Below are positions 56,058 to 64,000 of a stretch of 64,000 nt of DNA, in pieces; positions within the stretch are counted from its first letter, which is position 1, and each line of letters starts with the position of its first letter. Source of the DNA: Pseudoalteromonas sp. '520P1 No. 423' (lineage in GTDB: Bacteria > Pseudomonadota > Gammaproteobacteria > Enterobacterales > Alteromonadaceae); NCBI RefSeq assembly GCF_001269985.1, contig NZ_BBZB01000002.1, positions 124,001 through 188,000 on the forward strand, read 5' to 3'. The notes under the pieces are model-generated. The model saw nothing but the letters and a program-made list of their open reading frames with translations. It made no database searches and was not told the origin of the DNA. The position numbers were made by a program, and so were the translations under genes.

Positions 56058-56672
56058 TTAAAAATAGGTTTGTTTAACAGATTCAATTAAATTGACCCTT
56101 GAGCTATTTTGCTTTTCGTGCGGAGCAAACAAAGCGGTAGCTGAGTCTAATAAACCAATCGAAATTTTAAGTCGTTTTAGCTTTTTATCTGATAATTCTT
56201 TATTTAAAATCAATTCATTAATGATAGATGTAGTGAACTCTTTGGTTGCGATATCTTCCACTAAGCCGGATTGTGTACATACGCCATAAGTGCCTTTTAA
56301 GAAGTGCTGCCATTCTTGTTTTATATGAACTTTTAAGCTCTTATTAAATTTGTCCTCTACTGAAAAAAGACCAAAATCATTTAGATTTTGTAACTGCGCT
56401 TTATAACGATAGCTGAAAACTTCAAATGCTGTTTGCGTATCAGGCATTGTTATTAAATCCGTTAACCAAGATACGTAGGCTTTTGGAAAAAACTCAGAGG
56501 CTTGAGTATGTTCTCCAAAAAAAGAGTCGCATTTTATATTCAGTAAATATGAGGCAGCAGGCATCATGGTTTTTTCCTGGTATTGCTTGAAATCTACTGC
56601 GCTTATTTTAGATTTCTCTAATAATTGGATTTTAGTATAAAAATGCTGATTTAAATAACTTAATAAATCCAT
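56058..56672 (-). CDS. DUF6058-like protein
   Basis: A 204-residue protein. The N-terminal part, LLSYLNQHFYTKIQLLEKSKISAVDFKQYQEKTMMPAASYLL, looks like a DNA-binding-type helical start. CDSFFGEHTQ followed by EFFPKAYVSWL fits a family I associate with the label DUF6058, common in Pseudoalteromonas and linked by annotation to natural-product loci. It is the last gene of a three-gene minus-strand operon with a monooxygenase and a NIPSNAP-like protein. Function is unknown. Confidence 0.6.
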   Translation of the reverse strand: MDLLSYLNQHFYTKIQLLEKSKISAVDFKQYQEKTMMPAASYLLNIKCDSFFGEHTQASEFFPKAYVSWLTDLITMPDTQTAFEVFSYRYKAQLQNLNDFGLFSVEDKFNKSLKVHIKQEWQHFLKGTYGVCTQSGLVEDIATKEFTTSIINELILNKELSDKKLKRLKISIGLLDSATALFAPHEKQNSSRVNLIESVKQTYF

Positions 56673-57014
56673 TTATTGCACTCCGTTATTATCATTAGGT
56701 GCTTGCGTTCTATCTTGCATACCATAATCTCTAATAACTGATGCAACACGTATACGGTAATGATCAAATATCTGATCTTTGCCTTTATTTTGTGCTTTTT
56801 GATGCATAAATTGATTTCGCCACTGTTTTACAGCAGCTTCATTTTCAAAAAATGATAAAGATAAATATTTTGAATTATTGGTTAGGCTTTTAAATCTTTC
56901 TATTGAAATAAATTCAGGTACATTTTGTAAATATGCCTTTAACGTTTTTGCTTGATCAAAGTAGTTTTGGCTTTGTTCTGATTTTGGTTCAACTTCAAAT
57001 ATTACGGCTATCAT
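56673..57014 (-). CDS. Antibiotic biosynthesis monooxygenase (ABM) domain protein
   Basis: A 113-residue ferredoxin-like (dimeric alpha/beta barrel) protein. It has the ABM pattern [42 protein letters not shown] and a late [13 protein letters not shown]. The family includes cofactor-free monooxygenases of quinone tailoring and small heme-handling enzymes. Its start overlaps the NIPSNAP stop by 4 bases and its stop abuts the DUF6058-like start, so the three genes are translationally linked. Confidence 0.75.
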   Translation of the reverse strand: MIAVIFEVEPKSEQSQNYFDQAKTLKAYLQNVPEFISIERFKSLTNNSKYLSLSFFENEAAVKQWRNQFMHQKAQNKGKDQIFDHYRIRVASVIRDYGMQDRTQAPNDNNGVQ

Positions 57015-57364
57015 TTTATATCCTTAGCTGCTTGTTTATAAGTTTGCGGCACAATTTTTAAAAAACTGCGGTTTTCTTCAATGATAAATTGCTGTTCTTG
57101 GGCTAAAGAAAAGTTAGCAAACCCTTGTTTATCGTTTTTCAGCCTGGCTCGATAACTTTCATAATCAGCTAAACTATTAAAACTTATTAAGCCATACGCA
57201 ATATCGTTCGTACCTTCATGTGGTAAAAAGTAACCTAATAAATCGCCGCCACATTGTGGAATGATTTTCCCCCAATTTTTAGCATATTGTTCAAATTCAT
57301 TTATTTTAAAGGGATTGATTTTGTATTGGATAAAACATGTGATCTTTTTATTTATGCTTTGCAT
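57011..57364 (-). CDS. NIPSNAP-family protein
   Basis: A 117-residue dimeric alpha/beta-barrel protein with the NIPSNAP layout: [53 protein letters not shown], then [12 protein letters not shown]. The role of bacterial NIPSNAP proteins is not established. It is the first gene of the operon and divergent from the ArsR regulator, which is therefore the likely controller. Confidence 0.78.
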   Translation of the reverse strand: MQSINKKITCFIQYKINPFKINEFEQYAKNWGKIIPQCGGDLLGYFLPHEGTNDIAYGLISFNSLADYESYRARLKNDKQGFANFSLAQEQQFIIEENRSFLKIVPQTYKQAAKDIK

Positions 57365-57445
57365 TTTAATTCTCTGTTATAGTTTTAGGCCAGTTTAATG
57401 GCATGGTAAAGCTATGCTTCGATGCACACCGAACTATGGAATAAA

Positions 57446-58138
57446 ATGAATAACACAACATCAGAGCCTAATATTGCTGTGGTAGCTAATTTAATTGGTG
57501 ATAATGCACGCGCTAAAATGCTTACAGCGTTATTAGGTGGTAAAGCGCTTACTGCAACTGAGTTAGCACTTGAAGCTGATATCACGTCACAAACGGCCAG
57601 TACACATTTAGCTAAGCTAGTTGACGGTCAATTACTTCATGTACGTAAACAAGGGCGGCACAAATATTTTCAATTAATGAATGCATCAATAGCGCAATTG
57701 TTAGAAAATTTATTAAATATTTCAGTTAACTTAGCACCAGAACAAGTATCAACAGGACCAAATGATATTAGGTTAAAACAAGCGCGCATTTGTTATGACC
57801 ATTTAGCAGGTGAATTAGGTGTTGAAATTTATGACGCTTTAAAACAACAAGCTTTTATTATCGATAATGGCAGTGAAACTTTGTTAACTGATTTAGGTAA
57901 AGAATTTTTCTCATCAATTGGCTTTGATTTGAGCCAAATAAAAAAATCAAAGCGCCCTATTTGTAAATCTTGTTTAGATTGGAGCGAGCGCCGTAACCAT
58001 TTAGCGGGAATACTAGGCCAGTGGATGTTAAATGATATGTTTGACAAAGGTTGGCTTGAACGCGCATTAGATTCTCGTGTAATTAATGTTTCTAATGCAG
58101 CGCTAAATCGAATTAAATATCATTACAACCTGAGTTGA
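57446..58138 (+). CDS. ArsR-family winged-helix regulator
   Basis: A protein of about 230 residues. The N-terminal winged helix is ARAKMLTALLGGKALTATELALEADITSQTASTHLAKLVDGQLLHVRKQGRHKYFQL. The C-terminal half has CKSCLDWSERRNHLAGILGQWMLN, typical of long ArsR-like regulators that sense small organic molecules or metals via the cysteines. The ATG at 57446 has GGA 5 bases upstream; an ATG at 57422 would extend the protein. It is divergent from the NIPSNAP operon with about 80 bp between, so it probably represses that operon. Confidence 0.82.
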   Translation: MNNTTSEPNIAVVANLIGDNARAKMLTALLGGKALTATELALEADITSQTASTHLAKLVDGQLLHVRKQGRHKYFQLMNASIAQLLENLLNISVNLAPEQVSTGPNDIRLKQARICYDHLAGELGVEIYDALKQQAFIIDNGSETLLTDLGKEFFSSIGFDLSQIKKSKRPICKSCLDWSERRNHLAGILGQWMLNDMFDKGWLERALDSRVINVSNAALNRIKYHYNLS

Positions 58139-58321
58139 AGCCCCTGTAAGCATAGGATTTAATCAATATGCTTACAGTTTATAGTCACTATTAGTGTTAT
58201 GAATAGTATTTGGCAAATCAATTGATTCGTAGTAGACAAAAATCAGGTAAACTAGGGGTAAAGTTAGTAGCAGCTAATGACTGAGTTATTAGTATCTTAT
58301 TATTATCTGAGAGAGTATCGA

Positions 58322-61129
58322 ATGAGCCTGTATTTAGAGTATGTAGCTGAAATTGAAACCCGTAAAAATGATCTAGGTTTAGCGCCTAAGCCAATTGATA
58401 GCGCTGATTTAATAGCTGAAATTATCGAACAAATTAAAGATAAAGAAAATGAGTACCGTGCTGACTCACTTAATTTCTTCATTTATAACACGCTTCCTGG
58501 TACTACAAGTGCTGCTGGCGAAAAAGCAAAATTCTTAAAACAAATCGTTTTAGGTGAGTCTGTAGTTGAAGAAATTACACCAACTTTTGCTTTTGAATTA
58601 CTATCACACATGAAAGGCGGCCCTTCTATTGAAGTATTGCTAGATCTTGCATTAGGTGATGACGCGGCATTAGCTACTCAAGCTGCGGCAGTATTAAAAA
58701 CACAAGTATTCTTATACGACGCTGATACAGCTCGTATTGAAGCTGCTTTTAAAGCGGGCAATGCTGTAGCTAAAGATATTCTAGAAAGCTACGCGAATGC
58801 TGAGTTTTTCACTAAACTTCCTGACATCGCAGAAAAAATTGAATTAGTGACTTATATTGCTGGTGAAGGTGATATCTCTACAGATTTACTTTCTCCAGGA
58901 CATCAAGCTCACTCTCGTGCTGACCGTGAATTGCATGGTAAATGTATGATCACACCTGAAGCGCAAGTAGAAATACAAGAATTACAAGCTAAGCATCCTA
59001 CTGCTAAAGTGATGCTTATTGCAGAAAAAGGCACTATGGGTGTTGGTTCTTCACGTATGTCGGGTGTTAACAATGTTGCACTTTGGGCAGGCCAACAAGC
59101 AAGTCCATACGTACCTTTCATCAACATTGCACCAGTAGTTGCTGGTACAAACGGTATCGCTCCAATCTTCCTTACTACTGTTGATGTAACTGGTGGTATT
59201 GGTCTTGATCTTAAAAACTGGGTTAAGAAAGTAGATGCTAGCGGTAATGCGGTTGTTGATGATAATGGCGATGTTGTTTTAGAAGAAGCTTACTCAGTAG
59301 CAACTGGTACAGTATTAACTATCGATACTAAAGCACAAAAATTATATAACGGTGATAAAGAGCTAGTTGACGTATCTTCTGCATTCACACCACAAAAAGT
59401 TGAATTCATGAAAGCGGGTGGTTCTTACGCGGTTACATTTGGTAAGAAGCTACAAACATTTGCAGCAGAAACTTTAGGTGTTACAGCACCAGTTGTTTAC
59501 GCAGCATCTAAAGAGATCTCTCATGAAGGTCAAGGTTTAACTGCTGTAGAAAAAATCTTTAACCGTAACGCAGTAGGTGTTGCTTCAGAAACACCATTAC
59601 ATGCTGGTTCTAACGTTCGTGTTAAAGTAAATATCGTAGGTTCACAAGATACAACTGGTCCTATGACATGTCAGGAATTAGAGGCGATGGCTGCTTCTAC
59701 TATTTCTCCAATCGTAGATGGTGCATACCAATCTGGTTGTCACACTGCGTCAGTATGGGATAGCAAAGCAAAAGCGAACATTCCAAAACTAATGTCATTC
59801 ATGAATAAATTTGGTCTTATCACTGCACGTGATCCTAAAGGTGAATATCATGCAATGACTGATGTTATTCATAAAGTATTGAATGATATTACAGTTGACG
59901 ACCGCGCTATTATCATTGGTGGTGATTCACATACACGTATGTCTAAAGGTGTTGCGTTTGGTGCCGATTCAGGTACTGTTGCAATCGCACTTGCGACTGG
60001 TGAATCTGCAATGCCTATCCCAGAGTCAGTAAAAGTGACTTTTAAAGGTAACATGAAAGGCCACATGGATTTCCGTGATGTTGTTCATTCTACTCAAGCG
60101 CAAATGCTTAAGCAGTTTGGGGGTGAAAACGTTTTCCAAGGTCGTATCATCGAAGTACATATAGGTACATTAATGGCTGACCAAGCGTTTACATTTACTG
60201 ATTGGTCTGCAGAAATGAAAGCAAAAGCGTCAATCTGTATTTCAAATGACGAAACACTGATCAAGTCTATTGAACTAGCACAAAGCCGTATCCAAATCAT
60301 GATCAACAAGGGTATGGAAAATGAAGCGGGTACACTTAAAGGTTTAATCGCTTTAGCTGATAAACGTATCGAAGAAATCAAGTCAGGTACTAACCCTGCA
60401 CTAGCACCAGATGATGCTGCTAAATACTACGCTGAAGTTGTGGTTGATTTAGATACAATCGAAGAACCAATGATTGCCGATCCAGATGTAAACAATGAAG
60501 ACGTATCTAAGCGTTATACCCATGATGTTATTCGTCCAGTATCATACTACGCTGATAAACCTGTTGATTTAGGTTTTGTTGGTTCTTGTATGGTACATAA
60601 AGGCGATATGCAAATCGTAGCGCAAATGTTACGTAACCTTGAGAAACAAAATGGTAGCATTACATTTAATGCACCACTAGTTGTTGCAGCGCCAACTTAC
60701 AATATTGTTGACGAGTTAAAAGCTGAAGGCGATTGGGAAATTCTTAAAAAGTACGCAGGTTTCGAATTTGATGATGCACAACCTAAAGGTGCTGCACGTA
60801 CTAAGTACGAAAACATCTTATACCTAGAACGTCCAGGCTGTAACTTATGTATGGGTAACCAAGAAAAAGCAGAACCTGGTGATACAGTAATCGCGACTTC
60901 TACACGTTTATTCCAAGGCCGTGTTGTAGCTGATACTGCTGAGAAAAAAGGTGAATCACTACTTGGTTCTACACCATTAGTAGTACTTTCAACTGTACTA
61001 GGTCGTTTCCCTACAATGGCTGAGTACAAGAGCGCAGTAGAAGGCATTGACCTAACTAAGTTCACTCCTCCTACAGAAGAGATGACTACTAAGTTTTCTG
61101 GTGAAGCTGTACCAGTTAAAATGGTATAG
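58322..61129 (+). CDS. acnB: Aconitate hydratase B
   Basis: A citric-acid-cycle enzyme of about 935 residues interconverting citrate and isocitrate. The N-terminal HEAT-like domain starts MSLYLEYVAEIETRK. VSGCHTASVWDSKA (first cluster cysteine region), IIGGDSHTRMSKGVAFGADSGTVAIALATGESAMPIPESV, and ERPGCNLCMGNQEKAEPGD with the cysteines binding the 4Fe-4S cluster are all present. It is longer than E. coli AcnB (865), due partly to an insert near residues 300-350 (VDASGNAVVDDNGDVVLEEAYS). The ATG at 58322 is chosen from family N termini. It feeds isocitrate to AceA, encoded 15 kb away. Confidence 0.95.
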   Translation: MSLYLEYVAEIETRKNDLGLAPKPIDSADLIAEIIEQIKDKENEYRADSLNFFIYNTLPGTTSAAGEKAKFLKQIVLGESVVEEITPTFAFELLSHMKGGPSIEVLLDLALGDDAALATQAAAVLKTQVFLYDADTARIEAAFKAGNAVAKDILESYANAEFFTKLPDIAEKIELVTYIAGEGDISTDLLSPGHQAHSRADRELHGKCMITPEAQVEIQELQAKHPTAKVMLIAEKGTMGVGSSRMSGVNNVALWAGQQASPYVPFINIAPVVAGTNGIAPIFLTTVDVTGGIGLDLKNWVKKVDASGNAVVDDNGDVVLEEAYSVATGTVLTIDTKAQKLYNGDKELVDVSSAFTPQKVEFMKAGGSYAVTFGKKLQTFAAETLGVTAPVVYAASKEISHEGQGLTAVEKIFNRNAVGVASETPLHAGSNVRVKVNIVGSQDTTGPMTCQELEAMAASTISPIVDGAYQSGCHTASVWDSKAKANIPKLMSFMNKFGLITARDPKGEYHAMTDVIHKVLNDITVDDRAIIIGGDSHTRMSKGVAFGADSGTVAIALATGESAMPIPESVKVTFKGNMKGHMDFRDVVHSTQAQMLKQFGGENVFQGRIIEVHIGTLMADQAFTFTDWSAEMKAKASICISNDETLIKSIELAQSRIQIMINKGMENEAGTLKGLIALADKRIEEIKSGTNPALAPDDAAKYYAEVVVDLDTIEEPMIADPDVNNEDVSKRYTHDVIRPVSYYADKPVDLGFVGSCMVHKGDMQIVAQMLRNLEKQNGSITFNAPLVVAAPTYNIVDELKAEGDWEILKKYAGFEFDDAQPKGAARTKYENILYLERPGCNLCMGNQEKAEPGDTVIATSTRLFQGRVVADTAEKKGESLLGSTPLVVLSTVLGRFPTMAEYKSAVEGIDLTKFTPPTEEMTTKFSGEAVPVKMV

Positions 61130-61164
61130 AGTTGATTAGATTAACTTTTATAGTTAACTAAAAT

Positions 61165-61200
61165 ATAAAGAGGGTTACTTATTTAAGTAACCCTCTTTAT
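61165..61200 (+). terminator. Strong terminator of acnB
   Basis: ATAAAGAGGGTTACTT, loop ATTT, AAGTAACCCTCTTTAT gives a perfect 16-bp stem followed by TTT, 36 bases after the stop codon. Confidence 0.92.
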
Positions 61201-61299
61201 TTTGCCATACAAATTTACTGCTTTGTATGGCTTTGCAATCATTAATTGATTATTAACAACCTCGAGTACCCAAGCTTGAATTGCATTACTACAATTTTA

Positions 61300-62087
61300 T
61301 AATACCAATCAGATTATTTAAACACCCAAATTAATCCAGTCTCTCATACACATTGATTTTACTCGTTCTAAATCACTAACGAAGCGATTCCAAGCATCGC
61401 TACATGAATTAACAATATCCTCATAATCATCAAAGCATTTATTGGCTAGTTCATTTTGGCATTACTATTGCCTCTGTTGCTCCAGTCGCAGGACAAATAG
61501 CACCAAAAAGATAAGCATATTGAAATTGTTGCTGTTTCACAGCTCTGGGCCGCGAGCCTTTTTCAGCCCATAATCTTGTCGTTGTATTCTGTTGGCCAAA
61601 CCTTGCTTCGTCTTGAACCCAAATATCTATGTTGGATCTATCATGATCCTCAAGGAGCATTTCAGTTTTGAATTTTTTAAAATCGTCTTGAATATAATAG
61701 ACAAGTGATTTACCTATAAGGCGACCACCATTTGGCTTGATGCTATTTTGTATTACATATTCTTTGAATTTTGTAAGTTGCTCTGTGGTCAAATAGCAAG
61801 GCCGCCCTGTTCAGGGTTGTTCTTTTAGTCCATCAAGTCCGTTTGCATAGAATTTTTTAGCCCAATCATTTACAGCTTTACGACTGAGCTTTAAATATAT
61901 AGCGGCTTGTGTTCGGTCTGCACCATCTTTGATGTGTGAGAGAGCTAACAAGCGAATACGTATTTTACCTTAGTTTCTTTGGCGATAAGAGATTTAAAGT
62001 CTATTGATTTCATCTTCTCTTGAAGTTGTTTTTGGGAAATATATTTCATCCACCTATTAGATCATAAATTTAATCTGATTGGTATTA
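61300..62087 (-). mobile_element. Internally deleted IS630-family element
   Basis: Perfect 17-bp terminal inverted repeats, TAATACCAATCAGATTA at 61300 and its complement ending at 62087, include the TA target of IS630. On the minus strand the transposase starts near 62048 (KYISQKQLQEKMKSIDFKSL). It shifts frame near 61965, continues RIRLLALSHIKDGADRTQAAIYLKLSRKAVNDW, meets a stop at TGRPCYL, and resumes to the DDE-domain part DIWVQDEARFGQQ ... CPATGATEAIVMPK. About 100 codons are then missing, after which the C terminus (NELANKCFDDYEDIVNSC ... MRDWINLGV) is intact. The element is non-autonomous. Confidence 0.9.
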
Positions 62088-62183
62088 CCATTGTATTGCC
62101 ATTGTATTGCCATCTCGCTAATGCTTAAGCGCCGTAAACTATATGTGTATTATTTGAATCGAATTTAGCTTGAAAATAAATAT

Positions 62184-62949
62184 CTATTTCTCTATGGCTT
62201 TCTTAAGTGCTTTTTCTAGAGAAAACTTATCTTCAATTAGACTTAAACAATCAGAAGTAACATGTGAGTTAATATTACAATTTTGCAGTTGTATCAATTT
62301 ACTGGCTTTATAAATATCTTGATAATTTGAACCAAAATCAGGCACCTTCGCTGTTGTTATTTTATATGAAATATCGATATCAGAGCCAAGTTGCTTTTTT
62401 GCGTATTTTAGACTGAATATTATTAGATAATAACACAAATTCATCATCACAATGTCGCCCAAAATATAGATCCTTTACTAATTGTTTTCTTGTTTCTGTG
62501 ACAAATGAAATTAAAAAATTATCTTTGGCTTCAATACCTAAAATTTGAGTGTTTTATATGTTAGCAGACGGTGGGAAAATATATTACTAAGCTGTTCTGT
62601 ATTAGCTATTTTAGTTAATGGGTCTAGCTGTAATTATTACTTAAATTGTGATTGATGATCTTCAAAAGCTAAAATCAATAAGCCAACCATTAAAGTCATA
62701 ATGTAAACGTTAGCAAATAAAATAAAATGAATTCTTTCAAATACAACTAACGGGCAAATACGCTAAACATATAAAGTAACAGATCAAAAATATCGCATAA
62801 ATACTATAAATTGCTATTAATAAATAATTCCCGCTATTTTGCTTATTTTTTGAAGTTAAATGGCTATGTATATAAAAAAGATGGAATATGATAGCAAAAT
62901 AAACTGCAGTTGATTTAAAATCTTCAGCAACGCTTAAAATCACTATCAA
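62184..62949 (-). pseudogene. Decayed membrane diguanylate cyclase-like gene
   Basis: The minus strand begins with a membrane region (AVYFAIIFHLFYIHSHL, then NYLLIAIYSIYAIFLICYFICLAYL). It continues in shifted frames as GLLILAFEDHQSQ, LDPLTKIANTEQLSNIF (the start of a GGDEF domain), then LYFGRHCDDEFVLLSNN in place of GGDEF, and IDISYKITTAKVPDFG. Several stops and frameshifts break it, and the GGDEF signature is degenerate. It is divergent from the EAL remnant, so a c-di-GMP locus has been lost here. Confidence 0.65.
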
Positions 62950-62967
62950 AAATAGAAACAGGTATTA

Positions 62968-64000
62968 AAAGATCAACTTTCTTTAGCTACTGTGACACAT
63001 AGTGATGAACATTTAGATTTATTAATGGTGCGTTCACATGAAAATTCGCGTTATTTCGCTAGTATTAACCCTTTTATGGTTAACTATTTAACCGAATTTG
63101 CTTATATGAACTGTTTAGAATATGACTTTGTTATTCAAGGGTTACCCAATCTTGAATTTAAAAGTAAAAGAATTAAGCAACCCAGCTATATTGAATATAC
63201 AGCCAGTAGAATGGAAAGTGATGTCAAACTCACTCTAAATCTGAGAGGCACTAAAGCGTTTACTTATTATCAATAACTAAGCTGGTTTAGTACTGTCTCC
63301 TTTTCATTTTTCTTAGCTACACTTCTGCCCTATTTGCTTTTAAATTACTTACAATTAGTCAATCGATGGACCGAATCATCAAAGATGCCATCAAATTTAA
63401 AGAATTTACGCCTTTTTATCAACCTATTATAAATAGCAAAAGCAATGAAGTGGTTGGTGTAGAAATGTTAGCTAGGTGGGTACATAAAGATGGAGCTTTT
63501 GTTCCCGCTTATCAATTTATTCCATTTTCTGAAGATACAACTTAATTGTTGATATAACAGCTCAACTCATCAAAAAAATGGCTAAAGATATTAAAACGTT
63601 AAAATGGGATCAAAGCGAAAAATTTGTCAGTATCAATATTGTGCCCGATCACTTTAAAGATAATGCATTATATGAATTACTTGAAAGTTTAATGAATCAC
63701 TATGAAATTACCCAATCGACCATTTCATTAGAAATAACCGAACGTATGAAAATTGATAACTTACCTCAAGCAAGAGCCTGTTTAGATGATTTTTACAAAA
63801 AAGGCATAGACTTGAAACTCGATGATGCGGGTACTGGGTATGGTGGTTTTTCATATATTCAAGAGCTCGGGATCAGCACATTAAAAATTGATAAAATGTT
63901 TTTCGATACAATTAATAGCAATGATTTAAAAAGCTCAGTATTAGATGCCATAATTTCCTTTGCTAAATCATCTAATTTAAAAATGATTGCAGAAGGCGTA
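62968..64000 (+). pseudogene. Decayed CSS/EAL-domain phosphodiesterase gene (runs off the window)
   Basis: The frame reads through KDQLSLATVTHSDEHLDLL ... RGTKAFTYYQ, a periplasmic CSS-type sensor end, to a TAA at 63274. Past the stop, the same frame gives a membrane helix (LSWFSTVSFSFFLATLLPYLLLNYL). After a frameshift near 63380 the EAL domain follows: FYQPIINSKSNEVVGVEMLARW, a second frameshift near 63541, SINIVPDHF, EITERM, KLDDAGTGYGGFSY and IAEGV. EML in place of EAL and two DD residues in LDDAGTG are kept, so the ancestor was probably an active c-di-GMP phosphodiesterase. The 3' end lies outside. Confidence 0.8.

Overview
The window looks like part of the secondary chromosome (chromid) of a marine gammaproteobacterium of the order Alteromonadales, most likely Pseudoalteromonas or a close relative. 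The DNA is AT-rich and carries many TonB-dependent receptors, a RegB/RegA-like redox pair, polar-type MotA/MotB genes and RlmF. At its centre sits a plasmid-type replication and partition module rather than a DnaA/oriC one. Housekeeping genes lie on the same replicon: aconitase B, both glyoxylate-shunt enzymes, a class II DAHP synthase and a KAS III enzyme. That combination is what one expects of a chromid. The genus is inferred from gene content only.

Layout. 0-7.4 kb: a Sel1-repeat protein, an aldehyde dehydrogenase, a peroxiredoxin operon and three decayed genes (two TonB receptors and a large secreted repeat protein). 7.4-13.7 kb: RegB/RegA-like two-component system, motB-motA pair, FabH-like synthase, then PilZ, a ParA-like ATPase and its small partner. 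13.7-27.1 kb: M17 aminopeptidase, small conserved proteins, two paralogous TonB receptors in tandem, hydrolase, rlmF, DAHP synthase and a BtuC/BtuD-like transporter.

27.4-32.9 kb is the replication core: a Tus-like terminator protein, the Rep initiator, about twelve 18-bp iterons, parA, parB and five more iterons. A further cluster of about six iterons lies 9 kb away at 41.1-41.5 kb, beside three REP/BIME palindromes. Rep would bind the iterons, ParAB would segregate the replicon, and the Tus protein would stop forks close to the origin. This arrangement fits the unidirectional replication known for many Pseudoalteromonas chromids.

32.9-46 kb: a SNF2/RapA-type helicase with a SWIM finger, a LytTR two-component operon, a secreted amidohydrolase, and divergent aceA/glcB. 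46-55.3 kb is an accessory zone: an attC-like cassette, two REP-associated tyrosine transposase genes (one truncated, one with a mosaic duplication in front), an unusual PHP-like exported protein, a tat operon with two frameshifts, and an IS110 fragment. 55.3-64 kb: a DksA-like protein, an ArsR regulator divergent from a NIPSNAP/monooxygenase/DUF6058 operon, acnB, an internally deleted IS630 element, and decayed divergent GGDEF and EAL genes. No tRNA, rRNA or CRISPR array was recognised.
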